Below, piece after piece: positions 6,639-12,481 of a stretch of DNA of 12,481 nucleotides; the stretch's first letter is position 1; each line of letters begins with the position of its first letter. The DNA comes from an uncultured Ruminococcus sp. Lineage in GTDB: Bacteria; Bacillota; Clostridia; Oscillospirales; CAG-272. The stretch is from assembly GCA_902783705.1 (NCBI GenBank), contig CACZSA010000342.1, positions 1 through 12,481 of the forward strand, read 5' to 3'. The translations under genes and the position numbers were made by a program. A model generated the notes under the pieces. It ran no database searches, was not told the origin of the DNA, and worked only from the letters and a program-made list of their open reading frames with translations.

Positions 6639-6671
6639 CAGGGACTGCGAGCGGATCGCGGTCCCTGTTTT
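6639..6671. terminator. Bidirectional terminator shared by the lipoprotein gene and pepD
   Basis: A 12-pair stem (6639-6650 with 6656-6667, one T-G wobble) with loop GCGGA. TTTT follows on plus (6668-6671); on minus, CTCTTTTATT follows. It starts 11 bases after the plus-strand stop and 7 bases beyond the end of the minus-strand pepD. Confidence 0.88.
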
Positions 6672-6674
6672 GAT

Positions 6675-8108
6675 TTATGCCTTTTTGAGCATCGCGCAGA
6701 CGAGCGTGTACATCCGGGCGAGGGATTTTACGTTCAGCACCTCGTCGGGGGAGTGGAGGTTCTTGATATCCGGCCCGATGGAGATCATGTCCATGTCCGG
6801 GAGCTTGCCCTTGAGAAGCCCGCATTCGAGGCCCGCGTGGATGCCGATGACCCGCGCATCCGTGCCGAAGCACTCGCGCCACGTTTCGAGATACAGCGTC
6901 TGCATCGGCGAGCCCTCGAGGTAATCCCATCCGGGATAGCGGCTGACGTGCTCGACCGCGGCCCCGGCGGGCATTGCGGCGCACTCGACGCGGTTCTGCA
7001 TCCAGTCGAGCATCGATTCGACCGAGGAGCGGGAGGAGACGACGATCTCATACCCGTCCTCTGCCTCGCGCACCACGGCGAGGTTCGAGGAGGTCTCGAC
7101 CAGTCCGGGAACGGAGCGGCTCATGCCGTGCACGCCGTTCGGGAGATTCGAGAGCAGGGAAAGGAAGGACACGGTCGACGCCGGGGTGAGGGCGTCCTTT
7201 GCCTTGGCTTTCCCGAAGGTGACGTGGAAGCCGGCGTCCTCGGGCGTGCATTCCGCGGTGATCCCGGCGATCTCGCGCTCCGCCGCCGCACGGAAGGCCG
7301 CGGGATCGGAGACGGCGACGGTCGCCGCACACTCGCGGGGGATGGCGTTGTCCCGGTTGCCGCCCGCAAAAGAGACGAGCCGGAAGGGACTGGCCTTCGA
7401 CGCCGCGTAGAGGATCCGCACAAGGGTGACGATCGCGTTCTTGCGCCCGAGGTTGATGTCCTCGCCGGAGTGCCCGCCCGCAAGACCGGACACCTCGACG
7501 GTGAGAACGTCGGCAGCGTCGAGCGGCGCTCTGTCTGCGATGAAATGAATGTGGGAGCGCACGCCGCCCGCACAGGAGACGGTGGCCTCGCCCTCGCCCG
7601 CGGAATCGAGGTTGATGAGGCGGCGGCTCTTCGCTTTCGAGGCGTCAAAGCTCCGCATGCCGGTCAGCCCGGTTTCCTCCTCGGTCGTGAAGAGGCATTC
7701 GAGGGCGGGATGCGGGATCTCGGGCTGTGCGAGGATGGAGAGGATGACCGCTGTCGCAACGCCGTCATCTGCGCCGAGGGTAGTGCCGTTCGCTCGGAGT
7801 TCGTCCCCGGTGAGCACCAGCTCGATGGGATCTTTCAGAAAGTCGTGAACGGTACCGCGGTTGGCTTCACAGACCATGTCGAGGTGCCCCTGAAGCATGA
7901 CGGGCGCGTGATCCTCATAGCCCGCCGTGGCCTTCGCGCGCACGAAGACGTTGTTTGCCCCGTCGATCTCAGCCTCATGTCCGAGGGAGATCGCGGTGTC
8001 CCGCACGAATTCCGCTGCCGCGCGCTCATTGCCCGATCCGCGCGGGATGTCCGAGAGCTGTTTGAAATAGGAAAAGACGATTTTCGGTTCCAGTTCGCCG
8101 TATGTCAT
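6675..8108 (-). CDS. pepD: Aminoacyl-histidine dipeptidase (Xaa-His dipeptidase, M20 family)
   Basis: Cytoplasmic zinc dipeptidase cleaving Xaa-His and other dipeptides for amino-acid supply. Length 477, typical for PepD. Co-catalytic metal site residues are all in place: QGHLDMV (H75, with D77), GADDG (bridging D114), TTEEETG (general base E144, ligand E145), NLDSA (D168) and the C-terminal NLHSPDE histidine. The GGHSGEDI and NRDNAIPRE stretches belong to the lid/dimerisation domain of M20C enzymes. The start is ATG with GGAGGAA about five bases upstream on the minus strand and a promoter behind it. It is monocistronic, divergent from ispD and convergent with the lipoprotein gene. Family assignment is firm; the exact dipeptide preference is unknown. 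Confidence 0.94.
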   Translation of the reverse strand: MTYGELEPKIVFSYFKQLSDIPRGSGNERAAAEFVRDTAISLGHEAEIDGANNVFVRAKATAGYEDHAPVMLQGHLDMVCEANRGTVHDFLKDPIELVLTGDELRANGTTLGADDGVATAVILSILAQPEIPHPALECLFTTEEETGLTGMRSFDASKAKSRRLINLDSAGEGEATVSCAGGVRSHIHFIADRAPLDAADVLTVEVSGLAGGHSGEDINLGRKNAIVTLVRILYAASKASPFRLVSFAGGNRDNAIPRECAATVAVSDPAAFRAAAEREIAGITAECTPEDAGFHVTFGKAKAKDALTPASTVSFLSLLSNLPNGVHGMSRSVPGLVETSSNLAVVREAEDGYEIVVSSRSSVESMLDWMQNRVECAAMPAGAAVEHVSRYPGWDYLEGSPMQTLYLETWRECFGTDARVIGIHAGLECGLLKGKLPDMDMISIGPDIKNLHSPDEVLNVKSLARMYTLVCAMLKKA

Positions 8109-8140
8109 AAAATTCCTCCGGATGATTTGTTTTCCCCGCT

Positions 8141-8169
8141 ATTATAGCACAAGAGAGGCGCAAAATCAA
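8141..8169 (-). promoter_or_regulatory. Promoter of pepD
   Basis: On the minus strand, TTGATT (8169-8164), a 17-base spacer and a perfect TATAAT (8146-8141), about 33 bases ahead of the ATG. Confidence 0.8.
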
Positions 8170-8231
8170 CCGGGACGGGCAGGGCGGCGAAAGAAATTCA
8201 CCCGAATTACGGAAAACTTCGGCGGGCGGGG

Positions 8232-8260
8232 TTTTCACGGGGCGGAAATTGTGTTATAAT
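8232..8260 (+). promoter_or_regulatory. Promoter of ispDF
   Basis: TTTTCA (8232-8237, four of six matches) and a perfect TATAAT (8255-8260), spacer 17. It is divergent from the pepD promoter, with about 60 bases between the two -35 boxes. Confidence 0.72.
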
Positions 8261-8288
8261 AAGAAAAAAGTACCGATCGGAGAAAAGT

Positions 8289-9029
8289 ATGGGGAAGCTC
8301 TCATCCCTGATCCGCGCAGCCGGACACGATAAGCGGTTCTGCTCCGCCGTGATCCTCGCCGCAGGGAGCGGAAAACGTTTCAGCGACGATACCGCCAAAC
8401 AGTTCGTCGAGATCGCCGGGGAATCGATCCTCGTGCGGAGCGCGAAGGCGTTCGAGGCGTCCGAGGAGGTCGACGAGATCGTCGTCGTCACCCGCGAGAC
8501 CGACGTCATCGGATGCCGAAATATCCTCGCGAAGGCCGGGATCACCAAGGTCACGCGCGTCATCGGCGGCGGGGATACGCGGCAGATTTCCGCCAAGCGC
8601 GGTTTCGACGCCGTCAATCCCGCAGCGGAATATGTGGCGATCCACGACGCCGCGCGATGCCTTGTCACGCCGGAGATGATCGAGGCGGTCTTTGAATGCG
8701 CCTATGTCACCGGAGCTGCCGCCGCCGCCTCGCGCAACTCTGACACGATCAAGCGCACGGACGCCTCGGACCGCGTGAAGGAGACGATCGACCGCGAGAA
8801 TACCTGGCTTGTGCAGACCCCGCAGATCTTCAAGGCGGACATCTACCGCGCGGCCTCCTATCTGGGCGAGCGCGATCATGTCACGGCGACGGACGACTGC
8901 GCCCTCTGCGAACGTCTCGGATTTCCCGTTCACCTTGTGGACTGCGGGCCGACGAACATGAAAATCACCTATCCCGCAGACGTCGTGATCGCAGAGGCCA
9001 TTTTGAAATCGAGGGAGGCTGTGACATGA
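8289..9029 (+). CDS. ispD: 2-C-methyl-D-erythritol 4-phosphate cytidylyltransferase
   Basis: Cytoplasmic enzyme of the MEP isoprenoid pathway that joins MEP to CTP, giving CDP-methylerythritol. The 246 residues show the nucleotidyltransferase signature AVILAAGSGKRF (20-31), with R30 and K37 (in AKQF, usually PKQ) at the positions of the catalytic Arg and Lys; then VIGGGDTRQ, AIHDAARCLVTPE and TWLVQTPQIF. It is about ten residues longer at the N-terminus than many IspD proteins. The start at 8289 is nevertheless supported by GGAGAA six bases upstream and by a promoter 29 bases before it. The stop overlaps the ispF start by four bases (ATGA), implying translational coupling. The change of Pro to Ala in the PKQ motif is mild and seen in other homologues. 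Confidence 0.94.
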   Translation: MGKLSSLIRAAGHDKRFCSAVILAAGSGKRFSDDTAKQFVEIAGESILVRSAKAFEASEEVDEIVVVTRETDVIGCRNILAKAGITKVTRVIGGGDTRQISAKRGFDAVNPAAEYVAIHDAARCLVTPEMIEAVFECAYVTGAAAAASRNSDTIKRTDASDRVKETIDRENTWLVQTPQIFKADIYRAASYLGERDHVTATDDCALCERLGFPVHLVDCGPTNMKITYPADVVIAEAILKSREAVT

Positions 9030-9502
9030 GGATCGGACACGGCTACGACGCGCATCGGTTTACCGACGGGGACGCGCTCGTGCTCGGCGGGGTGAGGATC
9101 CCGTTTGAGCGGTCTTTTCTCGCGCATTCCGACGGCGATGTGCTCGTCCACGCGCTGATCGACGCGCTCTTCGGGGCCGCGGGGATGCCGGATATCGGCG
9201 CGCACTTTCCGCCGTCGGACGAGCGCTACCGCGGGATCGACAGCATGGTCCTGCTCGAGGAAACTGTCACAATCCTCCGGAAATCGGGGTTTGCGGTCGA
9301 GTACGCGGACATGACGATCGTCGCGCAGAGGCCGAAGATGGGCCCGCATCTCGCCGCCATGCGGGAGCGGATCGCCGAGGTCCTCGGCACGGATGTCTCC
9401 CGCGTGAACGTCAAGGCGACGACTGAGGAGCGCATGGGCTTTACCGGACGAGAGGAGGGCATCGCCGCCCACGCTGTCTGCCTGCTGCGCGAGCCGAAAT
9501 AA
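9026..9502 (+). CDS. ispF: 2-C-methyl-D-erythritol 2,4-cyclodiphosphate synthase
   Basis: Trimeric MEP-pathway enzyme that cyclises CDP-ME 2-phosphate to MEcPP, releasing CMP. The 158 residues are the usual length. Motifs: GHGYDAHRF (4-12) and HSDGDVLVHA (34-43), which supply the zinc ligands D8, H10 and H42; then DIGAHFPPSD, and the C-terminal KATTEERMGFTGREEGIAAHA. It follows ispD with an ATGA overlap, so one transcript makes the first and fifth-step enzymes of the pathway, as in many bacteria. The stop codon (9500-9502) lies in the U-tract of a possible minus-strand terminator. Confidence 0.96.
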   Translation: MRIGHGYDAHRFTDGDALVLGGVRIPFERSFLAHSDGDVLVHALIDALFGAAGMPDIGAHFPPSDERYRGIDSMVLLEETVTILRKSGFAVEYADMTIVAQRPKMGPHLAAMRERIAEVLGTDVSRVNVKATTEERMGFTGREEGIAAHAVCLLREPK

Positions 9503-9537
9503 AAAGAAACCGGCATCCCCGACGGAACACCGGTTTC
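9497..9537 (-). terminator. Probable minus-strand terminator between ispF and rpe
   Basis: GAAACCGG (minus, 9537-9530) pairs with CCGGTTTC (9513-9506), eight perfect pairs around a 16-base loop. On the minus strand TTTTTATTT follows directly; on plus only TTTCCC follows. The direction therefore favours a transcript on the minus strand, although no minus-strand protein gene is present. It may also stabilise the 3' end of the ispDF mRNA. Confidence 0.55.
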
Positions 9538-9760
9538 CCGCACTCGGCAAAGCGATGACAGAAAAACACGTCCTTGGTTTTGTACGTCCCGGACATCACC
9601 TTGCTTCACAGAACTGTGTCAGGACGGGTCGCCCCGTCGGTACAGTCTATGCCGGGGACCCGGATTTGCCCTTGTGCCGGTTGCCCGCGCAGGGGACCGG
9701 GGGATGCCTCCCGGCGGAATTCTGATGCTTTTCCACCTCTCCGGGCAGGGGAATTCAGAC
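9503..9760 (-). ncRNA. Candidate structured RNA in the ispF-rpe gap (class unknown)
   Basis: The gap 9503-9800 holds no believable protein. Several complementary segments pair better as minus-strand RNA. 9604-9594 with 9557-9547 gives 11 pairs including two G-U, which become A-C mismatches on plus. 9737-9731 with 9719-9713 gives seven pairs including one U-G, again a mismatch on plus. GACGGG/CCCGTC (9638-9633, 9628-9623) is closed on minus by a GCGA (GNRA) tetraloop. A CCGGT/ACCGG hairpin lies at 9677-9700. The minus-strand terminator gives a natural 3' end. I find no clear minus promoter, and one hairpin (9697-9714) pairs slightly better on plus. The 5' end is a guess. It matches no RNA class that I can name with confidence; a plus-strand leader of rpe remains possible. 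Confidence 0.4.
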
Positions 9761-9787
9761 GGTCATGGTTTCAAAAAAAGATTTCAC

Positions 9788-9792
9788 GGAGG
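9788..9792 (+). promoter_or_regulatory. Ribosome-binding site fixing the rpe start
   Basis: GGAGG eight bases before the ATG at 9801. An upstream in-frame ATG at 9765 would add 12 residues absent from the family and lacks such a site. Confidence 0.75.
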
Positions 9793-9800
9793 TTCGGACG

Positions 9801-10493
9801 ATGAAGATTCGGATCGCGCCGTCGCTGCTGGCGGCGGACTTCACTCACCTTGCGGACGAGATCCGGCGGGCGGAGGCGGCAGGGGCGGACCTGCTCCACT
9901 GCGACGTAATGGACGGCGTCTACGTACCGAACATCAGCTTCGGCTTCCCGGTCATCCGGCAGATCGCGAAGATCACCGCACTCCCGCTCGACGTGCACAT
10001 GATGACCTCGTGTCCGGGGAAGTATATCAACGTGCTCGCGGAATCCGGCGCGTCGATCGTGACTGTCCATTCGGATGCCGTGGAGCCGGAGGAGGTGGCA
10101 CGCACCCTCGCCGCGATCCGGGAGGCCGGGATGATCCCCGCGCTCGCGCTTCGTCCGGGATGCCCAGCGGAGGACATTCTTCCGTACGCCGCGGACGTCG
10201 GGATGATCCTCGTGATGACGGTCGAGCCGGGCTTCGGCGGGCAGAGCTTCATGGCGGATATGATGCCGAAGGTGCGCCGCGTCCGCGCACTCCTCGATGA
10301 GATCAACCCCGCCTGCGCGATCGAGGTCGACGGCGGGATCGGGGACAAAACGGTCAGAGAAGCGGCCTGCGCGGGGGCTGACACCTTTGTCGTCGGGACC
10401 GCGTCCTTCCGCGCGCCGGACATGGGCGAAGCCGTCTCCTTGATTCGGGAAAGCGCCGAGGCGGCGTACCGCGCGGGATGGCAAAATACATGA
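9801..10493 (+). CDS. rpe: Ribulose-phosphate 3-epimerase
   Basis: Cytoplasmic TIM-barrel metalloenzyme interconverting ribulose 5-phosphate and xylulose 5-phosphate in the pentose phosphate pathway. It has 230 residues from the chosen ATG. Motifs: APSLLAADF (6-14), LLHCDVMDGVYVPN (31-44; metal ligand H33 and ligand/acid-base D35), LDVHMM (H66), VMTVEPGFGGQSF (138-150) and EVDGGI (second acid-base D177). All catalytic residues are present. In many Firmicutes rpe sits with rsgA and thiN; here it is ahead of prs, which uses ribose 5-phosphate. No promoter is recognisable nearby, so it may be read from ispDF through the 298-base gap. HMMTSCPGKYI replaces the more usual HLMxxxPxxYI, a mild change. 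Confidence 0.95.
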   Translation: MKIRIAPSLLAADFTHLADEIRRAEAAGADLLHCDVMDGVYVPNISFGFPVIRQIAKITALPLDVHMMTSCPGKYINVLAESGASIVTVHSDAVEPEEVARTLAAIREAGMIPALALRPGCPAEDILPYAADVGMILVMTVEPGFGGQSFMADMMPKVRRVRALLDEINPACAIEVDGGIGDKTVREAACAGADTFVVGTASFRAPDMGEAVSLIRESAEAAYRAGWQNT

Positions 10494-10557
10494 AAAATCT
10501 ACGTCGACGTCGCCGCAATTCTATCGGAAATCACGACCCGAAATTTGCATTTTTTGA

Positions 10558-10586
10558 TTCAAAAACGGCGCAATCTATGTTATAAT
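10558..10586 (+). promoter_or_regulatory. Promoter of prs-argS, with a dyad over the -35 box
   Basis: TTCAAA (10558-10563, four of six matches) and a perfect TATAAT (10581-10586), spacer 17. The -35 box lies inside the dyad TTTTTGA-T-TCAAAAA (10551-10565). The leader to the ATG is about 55 bases. Confidence 0.65.
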
Positions 10587-10646
10587 TAAAAGGAAGTCCA
10601 TATTCCCAGGAAAAACCGTCAATTTCATCATGCAAAGGGGTATTTT

Positions 10647-11792
10647 ATGAGTGACAGCTACTATGGCGATCTGATGGTCATCGGAATGCGCGGATGCGAG
10701 CAGTTCATCGCTCAGGTGGATTACTATCTCCGCGAATGGCGCAGACACGGCGACGAGGAAGCGACGTTCGTAACGACGGCGGACTGTCCCCGCTTCGGTT
10801 CCGGCGAAGGGAAGGGCATCATCCACTCTTCCATGCGCGGACGCGACGTCTACATCATCTCCGACTGCTTCAATCACGGCGTTACTTACCGGATGTACGG
10901 ACGGGAAGTCCCGATGAGCCCGGACGATCACTATGCCGATCTCAAGCGCACCATCGCCGCGATGGCCGGCAAGGCAAAGCGAATCACCCTCATCATGCCG
11001 ATGCTCTATGAAGGAAGACAGCACAAGCGTTCCGCGCGCGAATCCCTCGACTGCGCGATCATGCTGCAGGAGCTCGTCGCGATGGGCGTCACGAACATCA
11101 TCACCTTTGACGCGCACGACCCGCGCGTTTCGAACGCGATCCCGCTGACCGGATTTGACAGCATCCGCCCGACCTATCAGATGCTCAAGGCCCTCGTGCG
11201 CGTGGTCCCGGACATCTCCCTCGCGAACGACGACATCATGATCATCTCCCCCGACGAAGGCGCGATGAGCCGCACGATGTACTACGCAACCGTCCTCGGC
11301 CTCGACCTCGGCATGTTCTATAAGCGCCGCGACTACACCACCGTTGTGAACGGCAAGAACCCCATCGTCGCTCACGAATACCTCGGCAAGGACCTCAACG
11401 GCAAGGACGCGATCATCATCGACGACATGATCTCCTCCGGCGAATCCATCATCGACGTCGCCCGCCAGATCCGCGAAAAAGGCGCAAAGCGCATCTTCTT
11501 CTTCGTCACCTTCGGCCTCTTCACGAACGGCTTCGAAGCGTTCGACAAGGCGTATGAGGAAGGGCTGTTCACCAAATGCTTCACCACGAACCTCGTCTAT
11601 CACCCCGAAGGACTTCTGGACAAGGAGTGGTACGCGGAGGTGAACATGTGCAAGTACGTCGCCATCATCATCGATACCCTCAACCGGGACCAGTCCATCA
11701 GCACGCTGCTCAACCCCGTCAAGAAGATACACAGCATCCTCGACGAGCACCAGAAAAAGGTGGACACCCAGATCAAAATAGACATCGAATGA
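10647..11792 (+). CDS. prs: Ribose-phosphate pyrophosphokinase (PRPP synthetase), enlarged type
   Basis: Cytoplasmic enzyme making PRPP from ribose 5-phosphate and ATP for nucleotides, histidine, tryptophan and NAD. With 381 residues it is about 65 longer than the classical enzyme (about 315), through a different N-terminus and C-terminus. Motifs in order: YEGRQHKR (the ATP-binding region), DAHDP (155-159, H157 at the catalytic His position), ISPDEGAMSR (from 200), the flexible-loop K226-R227-R228, and the PRPP loop IIIDDMISSGES (256-267). Classical enzymes have DLHxxQ and SPDxGGVxR instead, so this is a diverged branch, but all key residues are kept. An AAAGGGG site precedes the ATG. It has its own promoter and is followed after 14 bases by argS, a likely operon. 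Confidence is high for the family, a little lower for full activity. Confidence 0.9.
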   Translation: MSDSYYGDLMVIGMRGCEQFIAQVDYYLREWRRHGDEEATFVTTADCPRFGSGEGKGIIHSSMRGRDVYIISDCFNHGVTYRMYGREVPMSPDDHYADLKRTIAAMAGKAKRITLIMPMLYEGRQHKRSARESLDCAIMLQELVAMGVTNIITFDAHDPRVSNAIPLTGFDSIRPTYQMLKALVRVVPDISLANDDIMIISPDEGAMSRTMYYATVLGLDLGMFYKRRDYTTVVNGKNPIVAHEYLGKDLNGKDAIIIDDMISSGESIIDVARQIREKGAKRIFFFVTFGLFTNGFEAFDKAYEEGLFTKCFTTNLVYHPEGLLDKEWYAEVNMCKYVAIIIDTLNRDQSISTLLNPVKKIHSILDEHQKKVDTQIKIDIE

Positions 11793-11806
11793 ACAAAGAG
11801 TAAGGT

Positions 11807-12481
11807 ATGAAAAATTTCAAGAAACAAGCTGCCCGGGCCATTGAAGCCGCCGTCCTCGCCTCCGCCCCCGACGCGGGACTGGACGCCGCGGAGATCGAAG
11901 GGCTCCTCGAATACCCGCCGGATCCCGCGATGGGCGACCTTGCGTTCCCGTGCTTCCGGCTCTCGAAGATCCTGCGGCAGGCGCCTCCGAAGATCGCGGC
12001 CTCCCTCGCCGATTCCCTCGCGTCTTTTGAGGGCGGTACCGTGACGGCGGTCGGCGGCTATCTCAATTTCAAGGTGAGCTCCGCCTACCTCGCGAACCAC
12101 GTTCTCCCCGAAATCGAAGCGCAGGGCGAGCGCTACGGCTCCTCGGACAAGGGCGTCGGCAAGAATGTCGTCCTCGACTACTCATCGCCGAACATCTGCA
12201 AGCCCTTCCACATCGGGCATCTCGGCACGACGGTCATCGGGCATTCGATCAAGCTCCTGCACGAATTCGTCGGCTACCACTGCACGGGGATCAACCACCT
12301 CGGTGACTGGGGCACGCAGTTTGGCAAGCAGATCGTGGCCTTCCGCCGCTGGGGCGACCGGGAGACCGTTGAGCGGATCGGCATCGATGAGCTCGTGCGG
12401 CTCTACGTGAAGTTCCATGAAGAGGCGGAAAAGGATCCGTCGCTCGAGGACCTGGCGCGGGCCGAATTCCACAAGCTCGAA
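11807..12481 (+). CDS. argS: Arginyl-tRNA synthetase, N-terminal part (cut by the right edge)
   Basis: Class I synthetase charging tRNA-Arg. 225 codons are present of about 560-580. The N-terminal additive domain that contacts the tRNA D-loop covers about residues 1-110 (PAMGDLAFPCFRLSKILRQ, GGYLNFKV). The Rossmann catalytic domain follows with VVLDYSSPNICKPFHIGHLG, where H135-I-G-H138 is the ATP-binding HIGH signature, and INHLGDWGTQFGKQIV. The KMSKS region lies beyond the window. The ATG is 14 bases after the prs stop; the Shine-Dalgarno is weak (AAAGAG about six bases away), in keeping with translation linked to prs. Confidence 0.96.
   Translation, partial: MKNFKKQAARAIEAAVLASAPDAGLDAAEIEGLLEYPPDPAMGDLAFPCFRLSKILRQAPPKIAASLADSLASFEGGTVTAVGGYLNFKVSSAYLANHVLPEIEAQGERYGSSDKGVGKNVVLDYSSPNICKPFHIGHLGTTVIGHSIKLLHEFVGYHCTGINHLGDWGTQFGKQIVAFRRWGDRETVERIGIDELVRLYVKFHEEAEKDPSLEDLARAEFHKLE

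Noticed and set aside
6417..8147. A 576-codon plus-strand open frame opposite pepD
   Set aside because: It runs antisense over a complete PepD with all metal ligands, its composition is shadow-like, and it crosses the bidirectional terminator.
9655..9680. Minus-strand resemblance to the start of a cyclic-di-GMP-I riboswitch (GCACAAGGGCAAATCC)
   Set aside because: The second conserved half (GGACGCAAAGCC and the tetraloop receptor arm) is missing, and no minus-strand gene follows.
9731..9770. Plus-strand resemblance to the 5' part of an FMN riboswitch (CCGGGCAGGGGAATTC)
   Set aside because: The remaining conserved arms are absent and rpe is not a flavin gene.
9574..9804. A 76-codon plus-strand open frame in the ispF-rpe gap
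   Set aside because: No Shine-Dalgarno, random-looking Arg/Pro/Ser-rich product, and it runs into the rpe start.
10494..10557. Palindrome ACGTCGACGT (10501-10510) and a T-run at 10550-10555 as a terminator of rpe
   Set aside because: The palindrome has no loop or adjacent T-run, and only a four-pair stem (TCGG/CCGA) precedes the T-run; too weak to call.
10575..11750. A 391-codon minus-strand open frame opposite prs
   Set aside because: Antisense shadow of a complete Prs, without a start signal or recognisable domains.

Overview
The window (12,481 bases, G+C-rich) reads as ordinary chromosome of an endospore-forming, high-G+C member of the Clostridia, most like uncultured gut Oscillospirales or Christensenellales. 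The grounds are a SpoVAC sporulation protein, Firmicutes-type Shine-Dalgarno sites, textbook TTGACA/TATAAT promoters with 17-18 base spacers, a tRNA without an encoded CCA end, a CotH-family lipoprotein and a Cthe_2159-like lipoprotein. The lineage is inferred from these features; no search was run. I see no insertion sequence, phage gene, CRISPR array or rRNA.

Left part (1-3400). The 5' part of an alanine/sodium symporter (AGCS family, minus strand, running off the left edge) is divergent from a CotH-kinase-like surface lipoprotein. A lone spoVAC on the minus strand converges on cotH, with a hairpin and minus-strand U-tract between them. spoVAC is divergent from a small protein made of a helical N-terminus, a four-cysteine zinc ribbon and a very acidic helical tail.

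Middle part (3400-8170). A tRNA-Thr(CGT) has its own promoter and terminator. Next come murI (glutamate racemase, TTG start, D-glutamate for peptidoglycan) and a large lipoprotein with a Cthe_2159-type carbohydrate-binding beta-helix interrupted by a Gly/Pro-rich repetitive linker. This gene converges on pepD (M20 aminoacyl-histidine dipeptidase, minus strand), and the two share one strong bidirectional hairpin.

Right part (8170-12481). ispD and ispF overlap by four bases (ATGA) and supply two steps of the non-mevalonate isoprenoid pathway. A 298-base gap follows, then rpe (ribulose-phosphate 3-epimerase). Next is a promoter driving prs, an enlarged ribose-phosphate pyrophosphokinase, and argS (arginyl-tRNA synthetase, cut by the right edge), which is probably in the same operon. 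rpe and prs are metabolically linked: epimerase, pentose phosphates, PRPP.

The most unusual stretch is the gap 9503-9800. It has no believable protein, but several complementary segments pair fully only if the minus strand is the RNA (G-U pairs there, A-C mismatches on plus), and it ends in a minus-strand hairpin plus U-tract. It may be an unannotated structured RNA. Other points of interest are the split CotH/Cthe_2159 pair, the orphan spoVAC and the zinc-ribbon protein of unknown function.
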